The notes under the pieces were generated by a model. It was not told the origin of the DNA and made no database searches. It saw only the letters and a program-made list of their open reading frames with translations. From the NCBI GenBank assembly GCA_910588235.1, contig CAJUOQ010000017.1:1-45959 (forward strand): 45,959 nucleotides of DNA, read 5' to 3'. Origin of the DNA: an uncultured Atopostipes sp. GTDB taxonomy: Bacteria > Bacillota > Bacilli > Lactobacillales > Carnobacteriaceae_A. Shown piece by piece: positions 1-7,845 of this stretch (the first letter of the stretch is position 1; every line of letters starts with the position of its first letter). Position numbers and translations under genes: made by a program.

Positions 1-6
1 ATTTGG

Positions 7-55
7 GACATAATCATTTGTTAATAACTAAGACATTATCATTTATTAATGACAT
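7..55. repeat. short imperfect direct repeat, 25-bp period
   Basis: Two copies of a 19-base AT-rich element (GACATWATCATTTRTTAAT) start at 7 and 32 and agree at 17 of 19 positions. A third GACAT follows at 51. The repeat lies upstream of the tRNA-Lys promoter. It could be a regulator-binding region belonging to a gene outside the window, or chance AT-rich repetition. No function can be assigned. Confidence 0.4.
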
Positions 56-81
56 AAAATAAAGAAAGGTGGCTCAGATTC

Positions 82-110
82 TTTACAATCTTTATTCACA
101 GCGTTATACT
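82..110 (+). promoter_or_regulatory. sigma-A promoter for tRNA-Lys
   Basis: TTTACA at 82-87 and TATACT at 105-110 are separated by exactly 17 bases. No convincing protein gene lies between this promoter and the tRNA at 233, so it most likely drives the tRNA with a leader of about 115 nt that is removed by 5' processing. Confidence 0.6.
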
Positions 111-232
111 ATTTAACAGGTGTTGCGTGACTATTGGTTGATTTGAACATCTGCCTCGTAAAGTGCACGCATAGACAAGTAGAAAAAAGATCGAAAAGGT
201 CTAGCAACACCATTATTAAAGAGTTACAGCAA

Positions 233-305
233 GGACCGCTAGCTCAGTCGGCAGAGCAATGGACTCTTAATCCATGGGTCAGGGGTTCGATCCCCCTGCG
301 GTCCA
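233..305 (+). tRNA. tRNA-Lys (anticodon CTT)
   Basis: A 73-nt cloverleaf. The acceptor stem GGACCGC (233-239) pairs with GCGGTCC (298-304) and A305 is the discriminator. The D arm contains AGCTCAGTCGGCAGAGC. The anticodon loop CTCTTAA gives CTT, which reads AAG lysine codons. The T arm contains GGTTCGATC. The 3' CCA is not encoded, so CCA-adding enzyme is required. A rho-independent terminator follows within 25 nt, so it is transcribed alone. Confidence 0.95.
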
Positions 306-326
306 TAAATATCATATTCCTTAAAG

Positions 327-363
327 CGTATTGAAACTTTGAAGTTTCAATACGTTTTTTTTT
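327..363 (+). terminator. terminator of tRNA-Lys
   Basis: An 11-bp perfect stem (CGTATTGAAAC with GTTTCAATACG) around a 6-nt loop is followed by a run of nine T. It starts about 20 nt after the tRNA. Confidence 0.9.
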
Positions 364-639
364 GCAATGAAAACTTGTGGGTCAGTTTCTCTCCTATGGG
401 GCCAAAAAGAGTTCTATTGCTCTAGAAATCTTCCTCGCGAGCACGAAAGACAATTACGTGTCCACAGGCTCCTTTCAAATGAAACATTCGGACGATAACC
501 AACGGCATACCGAATTTACCTTCGATATTTCACGTTATTCGCTTAGTGCTTTTTGAGAAATAGGAGGAGTCTCGCCCTTCGCCTATGCAAATTGATTGCA
601 ATGTTCGAAAGGATTGCAGTAAGCTCTAAACAATTCAAT
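364..639. other. intergenic region without a recognised gene
   Basis: About 300 bases between the tRNA-Lys terminator and the SDR gene. I find no open frame with a ribosome site, no RNA fold I recognise and no clear promoter. GATTGCA occurs twice (592-598 and 613-619), separated by TTCGAAAGG. The promoter for the downstream dehydrogenase should lie in the second half but no good -35/-10 pair stands out. Confidence 0.4.
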
Positions 640-662
640 GGTTCGTTTTTGAAAAACGAACC
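640..662. promoter_or_regulatory. 23-bp perfect palindrome, candidate operator
   Basis: Arms of 11 bp (GGTTCGTTTTT and its exact complement) flank a single central G651. The element ends 4 bases before the ribosome site AGGAGG (667-672) of the SDR gene. It has no following T-run, so it is unlikely to be a terminator. The size and symmetry fit a dimeric repressor operator (GntR or LacI type). It could also fold in mRNA and mask the ribosome site. The cognate regulator is not in the window. Confidence 0.5.
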
Positions 663-679
663 GACTAGGAGGCTATGAG

Positions 680-1435
680 ATGGCGAATATATTAATTACA
701 GGCGCAACGGGTACGATCGGTACCGAACTGACAAAACACCTAAGTGATCAGCATCAACTGACATTAGTCGATATTGATTTTACGGATTTTCCCCAGGAAC
801 TCACAGAAGGTGCAAAGGTTATAGAGACAGATTTAATTCTTCCTGAAAATTGGGAAGGCATCCTGGATGGGGTTGAGTATGTGATTCAGCTGGCAGGAGA
901 GCCGGATGCTGAGGCGGTGTTTTATGGAGACTTACTCGAAATGAACTACAAACTGCCTCATAACTTATATGAAGCGGCCACTCGAGCACCTACTTTAAAA
1001 AGAATTATTTTTGCTAGTTCGGTTCATGCGGTGGATGCTTACCCCGATTATGTTCAAGTGAAAGCCACGGATCCCGTACGTCCTGCTGATTTATACGGTG
1101 TTTCGAAAGTTTATCTGGAAGGTTTAGCTTCTTATCATGCAGCGATTCATGAGATTGAATCGATCGGGATCCGCATCGCGGATTATAAAGCAAGTGATGA
1201 GGAACTCGATGAAAATGCGGATGAACATGGATTAGCGATGTATTTTTCTAGTCGAGATATGAATCATTTAGTCGACTGTTGTTTAAAAGCTGAGCTCAAA
1301 ACACCTTATCTAATCGTGAATGGCATCTCTAAAAATACTTTCCCGCGTCTTTCCTATGAAGAAGCACAAGTGGAATTGGGGTATCAACCGCAAGATAATG
1401 CTTTTGAGAAAAGACATTATGGCCCCAAGGCTTAG
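680..1435 (+). CDS. NAD(P)-dependent SDR oxidoreductase, uronate dehydrogenase-like
   Basis: A 251-aa extended-type short-chain dehydrogenase/epimerase. The Rossmann fingerprint TGATGTIG is at residues 7-14, an acidic D31-I-D33 after beta-2 suggests NAD preference, and the catalytic serine region ASS is at 112-114 with Y139xxxK143. The C-terminal end, with a LGYQPQD segment, resembles bacterial uronate dehydrogenase-like NAD(P) oxidoreductases, which oxidise hexuronates to aldarolactones. The substrate here is an inference. The ATG is preceded by AGGAGG at 667-672. It stands alone, and a 23-bp palindrome just upstream suggests control by a repressor. Length is close to the family norm (about 250-265 aa). 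An epimerase role cannot be excluded. Confidence 0.8.
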   Translation: MANILITGATGTIGTELTKHLSDQHQLTLVDIDFTDFPQELTEGAKVIETDLILPENWEGILDGVEYVIQLAGEPDAEAVFYGDLLEMNYKLPHNLYEAATRAPTLKRIIFASSVHAVDAYPDYVQVKATDPVRPADLYGVSKVYLEGLASYHAAIHEIESIGIRIADYKASDEELDENADEHGLAMYFSSRDMNHLVDCCLKAELKTPYLIVNGISKNTFPRLSYEEAQVELGYQPQDNAFEKRHYGPKA

Positions 1436-1508
1436 CGTCTCTGCGAGACAAATTTTAATTTAAATAAGAATCAACGCATATTTCCTATAATTTTACTCAC
1501 TTATCGAT

Positions 1509-1540
1509 AAAAAAAGCACCTCATCTGAGGTGTTTTTTAA
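1509..1540. terminator. bidirectional terminator between SDR and patatin genes
   Basis: CACCTCA (1517-1523) pairs with TGAGGTG (1526-1532). It is flanked by an A-run on the left and a T-run on the right, so it can end transcripts on both strands. It overlaps the stop codon of the convergent patatin gene. Confidence 0.8.
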
Positions 1541-2547
1541 TGCAAAATATTTTTCACTTGTTCCCAAAGTTTTCTGAATTTCTCTCGGGTCGTTTCCGGT
1601 TTTTCGATTGTAATTTTGATCGCTTCATCGGGGGTTTCTTTTTTAGGAGCCGGTTCCTCGACAATGGTCTCAAAAATATTAGTGGTATCGATCGGGTGAT
1701 CTTTCACGAACTGCTCCCCAGCACTGATAATCGGCTCGCTATCTCCAAACTTAAAAAGCCCTGGTAACTTGACATCGAAAAAATATTGTTGGTCCGCGTT
1801 ATGAGCTAAGGACTCTTCTTGAGTTTCAACCATCAAGTTGATCGCGCGTAAAGCGACCTCCAAACGTTTTTCGGCCGGTATTGTATTTTCCAAAACAGGT
1901 ATTCGCAAGGCAAGCACATGCTCAATTTTATCTTTTGAAAATAGTGGAGCGGGAGAATTCATCAAGGTACCCCCATCAACCAACTGATAGTCGTCAATTT
2001 TTACGGGACTTAAAATAATCGGATAGGCACTGGACGCCAAGCAAGCTTTAGTCACTGAAATATCTTCTTCATAGAATATGGCATCCTCATATACGGTTTT
2101 AAAATATTCAGGCTGATTGGAGAAAATAACCATTTTATTGCTCACAATATCGACCGCTGGAATCGCCAATGGTTTTGGGATATCAGACAACATCACCTCG
2201 CCGTATAATTTATTGACGGGTCGGATCACCTCTGCCAATTTATCCATCAACACCAAGCCCATCGGTTGTCGTAGGGAAAACAAACTGAAAAAGGCTTGAA
2301 TGCCAAAAAGATTACTTTCCTCAATCGCCTGATCTGTATCACGAATAATTTGATAAACTTCGTCTGCGGATAAGCCACTGGCGACAGCAGCCGCAAGAAA
2401 GGAGCCCATTGAAGTACCTGCGACCGCATCAACCTCGATACCTTGCCGCTCTAGATCTGCATAAGCCGCAACCTCAGCCCAAGCCTGAACACCTCCACCT
2501 GCGAAACTTAGGCCGACTGATTTTTGACGTACTTTTTGATTCGTCAT
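1537..2547 (-). CDS. patatin-like phospholipase family protein (RssA-type)
   Basis: A 336-aa cytoplasmic serine acyl hydrolase. The oxyanion-hole motif GGGV is at residues 17-20, the nucleophile elbow G-T-S46-M-G at 44-48, and the catalytic dyad aspartate in D191-G-G. These are the three hallmarks of the patatin fold. The last 60 residues are rich in P, E and K and are less conserved. A strong ribosome site (AGGAGGAGGG) precedes the ATG. Family members hydrolyse phospholipids or other lipid esters; the bacterial YchK/RssA subgroup has no firmly established substrate. It is monocistronic and convergent with the SDR gene. The family assignment is secure, the substrate unknown. Confidence 0.88.
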   Translation of the reverse strand: MTNQKVRQKSVGLSFAGGGVQAWAEVAAYADLERQGIEVDAVAGTSMGSFLAAAVASGLSADEVYQIIRDTDQAIEESNLFGIQAFFSLFSLRQPMGLVLMDKLAEVIRPVNKLYGEVMLSDIPKPLAIPAVDIVSNKMVIFSNQPEYFKTVYEDAIFYEEDISVTKACLASSAYPIILSPVKIDDYQLVDGGTLMNSPAPLFSKDKIEHVLALRIPVLENTIPAEKRLEVALRAINLMVETQEESLAHNADQQYFFDVKLPGLFKFGDSEPIISAGEQFVKDHPIDTTNIFETIVEEPAPKKETPDEAIKITIEKPETTREKFRKLWEQVKNILH

Positions 2548-2670
2548 CTCTTCCCTCCTCCTTCATTTTATCTTTTACTCATACCTCTATTGTACTAGTC
2601 GAGTGCGTTTCATGAAAATAAGAGCTCCTATATTTCATAAACTCTTCCAAAAAATTCCTTTGTGTCTCAA

Positions 2671-2712
2671 ACAAAAACACCTCTACTTCTTCCATTAAAA
2701 AGTAAAGGTGTT
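2671..2712 (-). terminator. terminator of the galK-galT-GDSL operon
   Basis: Read on the minus strand, AACACCTTTACTT pairs with AAGTAGAGGTGTT with one wobble around an 11-nt loop, followed by TTTTTG. It lies 10 nt past the GDSL stop codon. Confidence 0.8.
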
Positions 2713-2721
2713 CACGTTCAA

Positions 2722-3414
2722 TTATACATCTAAATAATGAATCCAGGCTTCCGCAATAGCTGCATGACCGGTCAAAGTGGGATGGACACCGTCGTCTCCT
2801 GTATAAGTCTGAAAGCCATTTTCGATGCCTAACGTATTGAGTATGCCGTCTAGTGGAACTAAAGCCGCATGGTACTCATTCGCTAAATGACGGACGATTT
2901 GGATCCGCGGATCTAAATGCTTGCGCCAATGGATGCGATCTTTAGGGTAAGGCAAGACGTAAGGCTCCATTAACACTACGCGTGCATCTGTTCGATGCGC
3001 CAGCATTTTTAATAACCAGCGGTAATCCGCTTCAAACTGCTCCAACGCTGCTTCATCTAAAGTTTCCTCGTCCCCCATACCATACCAAACATCATTCACT
3101 CCCACGAGAATCGAAACAATTTCTGGATTTAATTCCAAACAATCTTCTTCCCAGCGGTTCTTTAAGTCAGCCACCCGATCGCCACCGATTCCGCGATTTA
3201 AAATCTGTAAATCATAGGTAGGGTATTTATTGAGTAAATAGGCGCCTAAAAGCAACGGATATCCTTGACCTAAGTCCTGATCATCGTTGCGATTTCGATT
3301 GACGTCCGTAATACTATCTCCAATCAATAAGATTTTATTTTGCGGTTTAATCGTGATCTGTTCGCCTATTTTCATCTGATCAATATCTTGACTAATCATG
3401 TCTTGTTTATCCAT
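2722..3414 (-). CDS. SGNH/GDSL hydrolase family esterase
   Basis: A 230-aa protein with all SGNH blocks: block I IGDS34ITD, block II with G78 in the RGIGGDR segment, block III GVN107D, and the catalytic D208xxH211 in DGVHPT. No signal peptide or membrane segment, so it acts in the cytoplasm. Such enzymes often deacetylate sugars or xylo-oligosaccharides. It is the last gene of the gal operon, starting 12 nt after the galT stop, which suggests that it removes acetyl or other esters from imported galactose-containing oligosaccharides. That role is inferred from context. The ribosome site is modest (GAGTGA). Confidence 0.85.
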   Translation of the reverse strand: MDKQDMISQDIDQMKIGEQITIKPQNKILLIGDSITDVNRNRNDDQDLGQGYPLLLGAYLLNKYPTYDLQILNRGIGGDRVADLKNRWEEDCLELNPEIVSILVGVNDVWYGMGDEETLDEAALEQFEADYRWLLKMLAHRTDARVVLMEPYVLPYPKDRIHWRKHLDPRIQIVRHLANEYHAALVPLDGILNTLGIENGFQTYTGDDGVHPTLTGHAAIAEAWIHYLDV

Positions 3415-3426
3415 ATTATCACTCTT

Positions 3427-4923
3427 TTACTTTAAAGTTTTTTCAATAAATGCGACAAAAGCAGCTTGTCCTGCTTCATCCGTTTTAAAAACACCCGCAT
3501 TTTCTAACACTTCTACAAATACCTGTCCAACCCCAGTTTCTATAATCTCTCGTACATTTTCGGGAGTGATTTGTTCTTGTGCGGCTTTTAACTCTTCCGC
3601 CCAAGCTTGATGAATGTCAGCTACTTCTTTTTGTTCACCTAATAGAAATGCTTCTACTTCTAATAGTTCATCCTTTAACCGAGGCGGTAACACCGCTAAG
3701 CCCATGACTTCAATCAGACCGATATTTTCTTTTTTAATGTGTTGCACATGCGGATGCGGGTGGAAAATACCATCCGGAAACGCCTCTGATGTCCGATTAT
3801 TTCGCAAAACAAGATCTAACTCAAATAACTCACCATGCTTACGAGCAATCGGTGTGATCGCGTTATGCGGAGTGTCCTCTGTATAAGCGTGAATACCTAC
3901 TGCTTCATCCGAATAATCTTCCCACGCTGCCATCACCTTTTCTGCTGCTGCAGCTACTTCGTTTGTGCTTTCTCCGCGTAGACGGATAACAGACATCGGC
4001 CAGTTTAAGATTCCTGCTTCGACATTCGGTGCCTGCTCGATCATAAATTGGTAAGTATAAGCGGCATCTTGAATCGGGAAATGGTGACGTCCGCCTTGAT
4101 AATGATCGTGGCTTAAAATAGACCCACCCACGATCGGGAGCCCGGCATTCGAACCCACAAAATAATGCGGCAATTGACGGACAATTTCCAACAAGTTGCG
4201 CACAGCTTGAGGACCGACATCCATCGGTCGATGCTCTAACGCTAAAAATATCGAATGTTCATTGTAATAGGCATAAGGAGAAAACTGAAAGCCCCAAGCA
4301 TCGCCTGCTAAATCCATCCGAACAATTCGATGATTCGTACGCCCTGGATGGGTTAAATGCCCCGCGTACCCCTCATTTTCAACGACTAAAGCATTCGTTG
4401 GATAAGTTGTCGATTGTTCAAATTTGGAAGCTAAGGCAATTTCTTTGGGATCTTTTTCAGGCTTAGATAAATTAATCGTAACTTGGATTTCACCAAAATG
4501 TTGATCCTCGTAAGTAAAAGCAATATTTTGTGCAATTTCACGTGTTTTAATATAATTATTTTGTTGACTCATTTCAAAGAAATGATCCGTTGCTTGTTTA
4601 GGACTCGCTTCATAATCTTCCCAGAACATACGATTTACTACGGAAGGTAAAGGTGTGACAAGGTCCATAATTTTAGAAGCCAATACGTCACGCGAAGCCG
4701 CTAAGTCATCAATCACTTCTGCTGTTACAGCATACTCCACCAAAGCATCTAAAATGTCTAAACGATCTTGTGGACTCTCTTCTAAAGTCGTTGCTTTTTT
4801 AAACGCTGTTTTCTCCAGAAGGTCTAATAAGCGGTTGGTTATATATACTTCATCTAGCGGGTTTAAATCTCCTATCTCTATGCTCTTTTGAATAAAACCA
4901 GTAATTAATTGATCTATCTTCAT
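3427..4923 (-). CDS. galT: UDP-glucose--hexose-1-phosphate uridylyltransferase (GalT, class II)
   Basis: Second step of the Leloir pathway: UDP-glucose plus galactose-1-phosphate gives UDP-galactose plus glucose-1-phosphate. The protein is about 498 aa, the size of the Firmicutes class II GalT and much longer than the E. coli type. Conserved stretches include HLTHPGRTNHRIVRMD and a histidine-rich FHPHPHVQHI segment near residue 390. Three ATGs occur in a row (4929, 4926, 4923). GGAG lies one base before the first and seven before the third, so I place the start at 4923. It follows galK by about 20 nt and precedes the GDSL gene by 12 nt, forming one operon. galE and galM are not in the window. 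Confidence 0.95.
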   Translation of the reverse strand: MKIDQLITGFIQKSIEIGDLNPLDEVYITNRLLDLLEKTAFKKATTLEESPQDRLDILDALVEYAVTAEVIDDLAASRDVLASKIMDLVTPLPSVVNRMFWEDYEASPKQATDHFFEMSQQNNYIKTREIAQNIAFTYEDQHFGEIQVTINLSKPEKDPKEIALASKFEQSTTYPTNALVVENEGYAGHLTHPGRTNHRIVRMDLAGDAWGFQFSPYAYYNEHSIFLALEHRPMDVGPQAVRNLLEIVRQLPHYFVGSNAGLPIVGGSILSHDHYQGGRHHFPIQDAAYTYQFMIEQAPNVEAGILNWPMSVIRLRGESTNEVAAAAEKVMAAWEDYSDEAVGIHAYTEDTPHNAITPIARKHGELFELDLVLRNNRTSEAFPDGIFHPHPHVQHIKKENIGLIEVMGLAVLPPRLKDELLEVEAFLLGEQKEVADIHQAWAEELKAAQEQITPENVREIIETGVGQVFVEVLENAGVFKTDEAGQAAFVAFIEKTLK

Positions 4924-4944
4924 CATCATGCTCCATTTTCTTTC

Positions 4945-6111
4945 TTATAATTTTTTAGCACCATCAGCGGTTTCCGCGTGGTAAAATTCAGGGGCGTATC
5001 CAATTTCCGTTTCATATCCGTGGCGTACATTTTTTATAAAGGGATCGACTTGTTCATTTTCAACAATCGCAATACAACAGCCACCAAAGCCGCCACCGGT
5101 CATCCGAGCTCCGATCACTCCCTCTTGTTCCCAAGCTAAACGAACCAGTAAGTCCGTTTCTTTAACCGTTACTTCATAGTCTTCGTGTAAAGAAAGGTGA
5201 GATTCGTTCATTAATTCCCCAAATACTTCAAGTTGGCCATCCGCTAGCGCTCTCGCAGCTCGTTTTGTTCGTTGATTCTCATACACCGCATGTTTCGCGC
5301 GTCGTGCGATTTCTCTATCCGTAATGGCATACTTATACGCTTCAAATTCACTTTCCGACAATTCGCCTAAGTTTGAAATAGAAACAACTTCTTGTAGCAT
5401 CTGCACCGCTTCTTCACACTGCTCGCGGCGTGTATTATATTCAGAATCGACTAATTCACGTTGTTTCAATGAATTCATAATGAGCAGCTGGTGATCAGGT
5501 AAAGCAAAAGGAATTTGTTCATAGTCTAAAGTATCTGTGTCTAACAACATCGCATACCCTTTTTTAGCATTAGCGACAATGAACTGATCCATAATGCCTG
5601 AATTTAGATTTAAGAATTCATTTTCCACACGCATCCCTAGTTGTGCAAGCGTTTCGCCGCTTAAATCCACACCATATAAATCATTCGCAATCACACCGGT
5701 CAATATTTCTAAAGAGGCCGACGAAGAAAGAGAAGCACCGTTTGGAATGGTCCCATAAATCAGCACATCAAAACCTGTAGTAAACTCGTGCGTCATTTCT
5801 TGAATATATAATAACATGCCTTTTAAGTAATTTGTCCATTGACTTTCTTTTTCATACTGAATATCCACGAGCGAAAAAGTAAGGACACCTAAATCTTTAA
5901 GATTTTCAGAATAAGCCGCCACTTTTTGATCTTCTCGCGGCGCGACCACAGCATAAGTTCCCATGGTAATCGCACACGGGAATACTTTTCCGCCATTATA
6001 ATCGGTATGTTCGCCAATCAAATTGACCCGACCCGGCGAAAAGTAAAACCGTTCCCCTGTATAACCAAAGACCTCTTCAAAACGCTGAAACAATTGTTTC
6101 TTATTTTCCAT
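4945..6111 (-). CDS. galK: galactokinase (GalK)
   Basis: A GHMP-family kinase that phosphorylates galactose to galactose-1-phosphate using ATP. Visible signatures: the galactokinase motif GRVNLIGEHTDYNGG near residues 27-41, the ATP-binding glycine/serine loop GASLSSSASLE, and the third GHMP motif MTGGGFGGCCIA near the C terminus. At about 388 aa it matches the family. A TTG directly precedes the ATG at 6111; AGAGG stands nine bases before that ATG, which I take as the start. First gene of galK-galT-GDSL, divergent from the YugP-like peptidase gene. Confidence 0.96.
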   Translation of the reverse strand: MENKKQLFQRFEEVFGYTGERFYFSPGRVNLIGEHTDYNGGKVFPCAITMGTYAVVAPREDQKVAAYSENLKDLGVLTFSLVDIQYEKESQWTNYLKGMLLYIQEMTHEFTTGFDVLIYGTIPNGASLSSSASLEILTGVIANDLYGVDLSGETLAQLGMRVENEFLNLNSGIMDQFIVANAKKGYAMLLDTDTLDYEQIPFALPDHQLLIMNSLKQRELVDSEYNTRREQCEEAVQMLQEVVSISNLGELSESEFEAYKYAITDREIARRAKHAVYENQRTKRAARALADGQLEVFGELMNESHLSLHEDYEVTVKETDLLVRLAWEQEGVIGARMTGGGFGGCCIAIVENEQVDPFIKNVRHGYETEIGYAPEFYHAETADGAKKL

Positions 6112-6192
6112 CAAGATACGCCTCTTTTCTTTTATTTTTAACCTTTTTTATTAAAATCGTTACAATATTTTCAAACTTATGCTATTCGCTTG

Positions 6193-6201
6193 TGCTATAA
6201 T
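6193..6201 (+). promoter_or_regulatory. extended -10 promoter of the YugP-like gene
   Basis: TGCTATAAT at 6193-6201 is a perfect extended -10 box about 60 nt upstream of the ATG. No good -35 is visible at the right distance, as is common for extended -10 promoters. Confidence 0.55.
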
Positions 6202-6262
6202 GGTCCTAAAGAATAAAATGAAATTTAATTCCTACACAATCCTATAAGGAGGTTGTTCATAA

Positions 6263-6973
6263 ATGTTTTTTCCATTTTATTTTGATCCGACCTATATTCT
6301 TGTGATTATTGGGTTGGCCATTTCCGGACTCGCGTCAGCTTATGTCAATAGTACCTTTAACCGCTACAGCGATGTCCATTCACAACTCGGTTACAATGCT
6401 TCTGAAATTACACGCTATTTATTAGATTATGCCCATTTAGAAAATGTTCGCATTGAAAGAATCCGCGGAAATTTAACGGATCACTATGACTCACAAAATA
6501 AAGTCTTGCGTTTATCCGATGCGACCAATGATTCCACCTCGGTGGCAGCGATTGGGGTAGCCGCACACGAGGCGGGACACGCCTTACAAGATCGTGATGA
6601 TTATGCCTTTTTACGTTTCCGTTCGGCTTTGGTCCCGATTACAAATATTGGCCAAACCGCTGCTTTCCCTATTTTGTTAGTGGGCCTTTTCTTAGGCGCT
6701 GGTAGTGGTCAGACATTGATCAACATTGGTTTGATTCTCTTTTCATTAACCTTTTTATTCCAAATTGTCACGCTACCTGTAGAGCTTAACGCCTCACATC
6801 GAGCGCTTTCAATTTTAGAATCAGAACAAATATTACTAGGTGAAGAATTAGAAGGAGCGCGTAAAGTTTTACGTGCCGCTGCCTTAACTTATGTTGCTGC
6901 CGCGATTGCTTCCTTCCTCAACGTCTTCCGCTTATTCCTCTTATTTGGAGGCGGAGGTCGTCGGAGAGACTAA
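6263..6973 (+). CDS. YugP-like membrane zinc metallopeptidase
   Basis: A 236-aa protein of the YugP/neutral zinc metallopeptidase family (Zn_peptidase_2). The zinc site H102-E-A-G-H106 is visible, followed by an acidic third-ligand region. Hydrophobic segments at about 10-28, 120-142, 150-172 and 205-230 anchor it in the membrane, with the active site on the soluble loop after the first segment. AAGGAGG is well placed before the ATG. Role in the cell is not established for the family; membrane protein quality control is a common guess. It stands alone and ends in a short glycine/arginine tail. Confidence 0.88.
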   Translation: MFFPFYFDPTYILVIIGLAISGLASAYVNSTFNRYSDVHSQLGYNASEITRYLLDYAHLENVRIERIRGNLTDHYDSQNKVLRLSDATNDSTSVAAIGVAAHEAGHALQDRDDYAFLRFRSALVPITNIGQTAAFPILLVGLFLGAGSGQTLINIGLILFSLTFLFQIVTLPVELNASHRALSILESEQILLGEELEGARKVLRAAALTYVAAAIASFLNVFRLFLLFGGGGRRRD

Positions 6974-7041
6974 ACCCGTAAGCCTCTTTCGTTACCTCTA
7001 TTGTAAATGATTTAACAATAAAAACAAATATGTAAAGAAAA

Positions 7042-7074
7042 AAGACGTAGCCCCTTTTGGGCCACGTCTTTTTT
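7042..7074 (-). terminator. terminator of the cdaA-cdaR-glmM-DUF975 operon
   Basis: A 12-bp stem (AAGACGTGGCCC with GGGCTACGTCTT on the minus strand, one G-T wobble) with flanking A and T runs. The wobble pairs only on the minus strand, so it mainly serves the leftward operon, but it may also stop rightward reading from the peptidase gene. Confidence 0.8.
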
Positions 7075-7080
7075 AATGCT

Positions 7081-7836
7081 TTAAAAATCATCAAAATCGC
7101 GGAAGTCATTGGGATCTTGCCCGACTTCTTCTGAATGATGGGTTTCTCTGCGCGGGTCTGACATTGTTTGTCCTCTTGTAGGCTCATCCTGTAAGTAGTA
7201 ACCTCTTGTGATGTTTTCGTAAAAGATTACTTCACTCATCACCATATAAGGAGTTAACCATAAGTTCAATAAGCCAAAAGTAAGACCGGAAAGGAGTACC
7301 CAGCCAATAAAACTTAAATTCAAACCAAATAACTCCGCTTTATGTCCGTCCATCAATTTCTGGCTTTCTGCTAAACAAGCACGCGCACTTGGTTGTTCGC
7401 CGGTCCGATCGACTGAATCCTTATAAATAAGTTCCGCTTGTGAATAACTATAAGCTTTTACAATTCCGGGAATAATCAAAAGCAACGTCCACAAGAAGAT
7501 ATATAAATATTTCAACAGCTTCAATAAAAAGAGCTTTGAAAAATATTGCGCTCGAAAAGGGGCGGCTATTTCCTGTAGCGGTTCAAGGATATACTCTTTA
7601 TTTCTGAGTAAATTCATAAAACCAAACGTCATCCCTAATAGTAAAAAGTCACGAACTAAGTCAAGCACCAGGCCCCAGGTCTGCCCATCGGTTGTACTCC
7701 GGTAAAATACAACCGAGAATATAACAGGAACTAAAGCCATGATGAATGCTTTTGGCCATTGACCTTTTAGTTGTGCTTTCGCTTCTTTTTTTATTTCAGC
7801 TGTTGTGTAAAACTCTTGTCTCGTTATAAAATTCAT
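7081..7836 (-). CDS. DUF975 family multi-pass membrane protein
   Basis: A 251-aa protein with the typical DUF975 opening, in which a short charged segment (AEIKKEAKAQLKGQW) leads into the membrane. About five hydrophobic stretches follow, one ending in LLIIPGIVKAYSYSQAELIY, a characteristic family motif. The C terminus is a charged cytoplasmic tail (about 35 residues, ending DFRDFDDF). The start codon lies 9 nt past the glmM stop, and its ribosome site GAGGG overlaps the end of glmM, so it is co-transcribed with the c-di-AMP genes. Function unknown; context hints at an envelope role. Confidence 0.85.
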   Translation of the reverse strand: MNFITRQEFYTTAEIKKEAKAQLKGQWPKAFIMALVPVIFSVVFYRSTTDGQTWGLVLDLVRDFLLLGMTFGFMNLLRNKEYILEPLQEIAAPFRAQYFSKLFLLKLLKYLYIFLWTLLLIIPGIVKAYSYSQAELIYKDSVDRTGEQPSARACLAESQKLMDGHKAELFGLNLSFIGWVLLSGLTFGLLNLWLTPYMVMSEVIFYENITRGYYLQDEPTRGQTMSDPRRETHHSEEVGQDPNDFRDFDDF

Positions 7837-7845
7837 GAATTACCC

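Noticed and set aside
134..334. Short protein gene over tRNA-Lys
   Set aside because: The frame runs through the tRNA itself and has no ribosome site.
6918..7187. 89-aa minus-strand frame between the YugP-like and DUF975 genes
   Set aside because: It overlaps both neighbouring genes and runs through their terminator.
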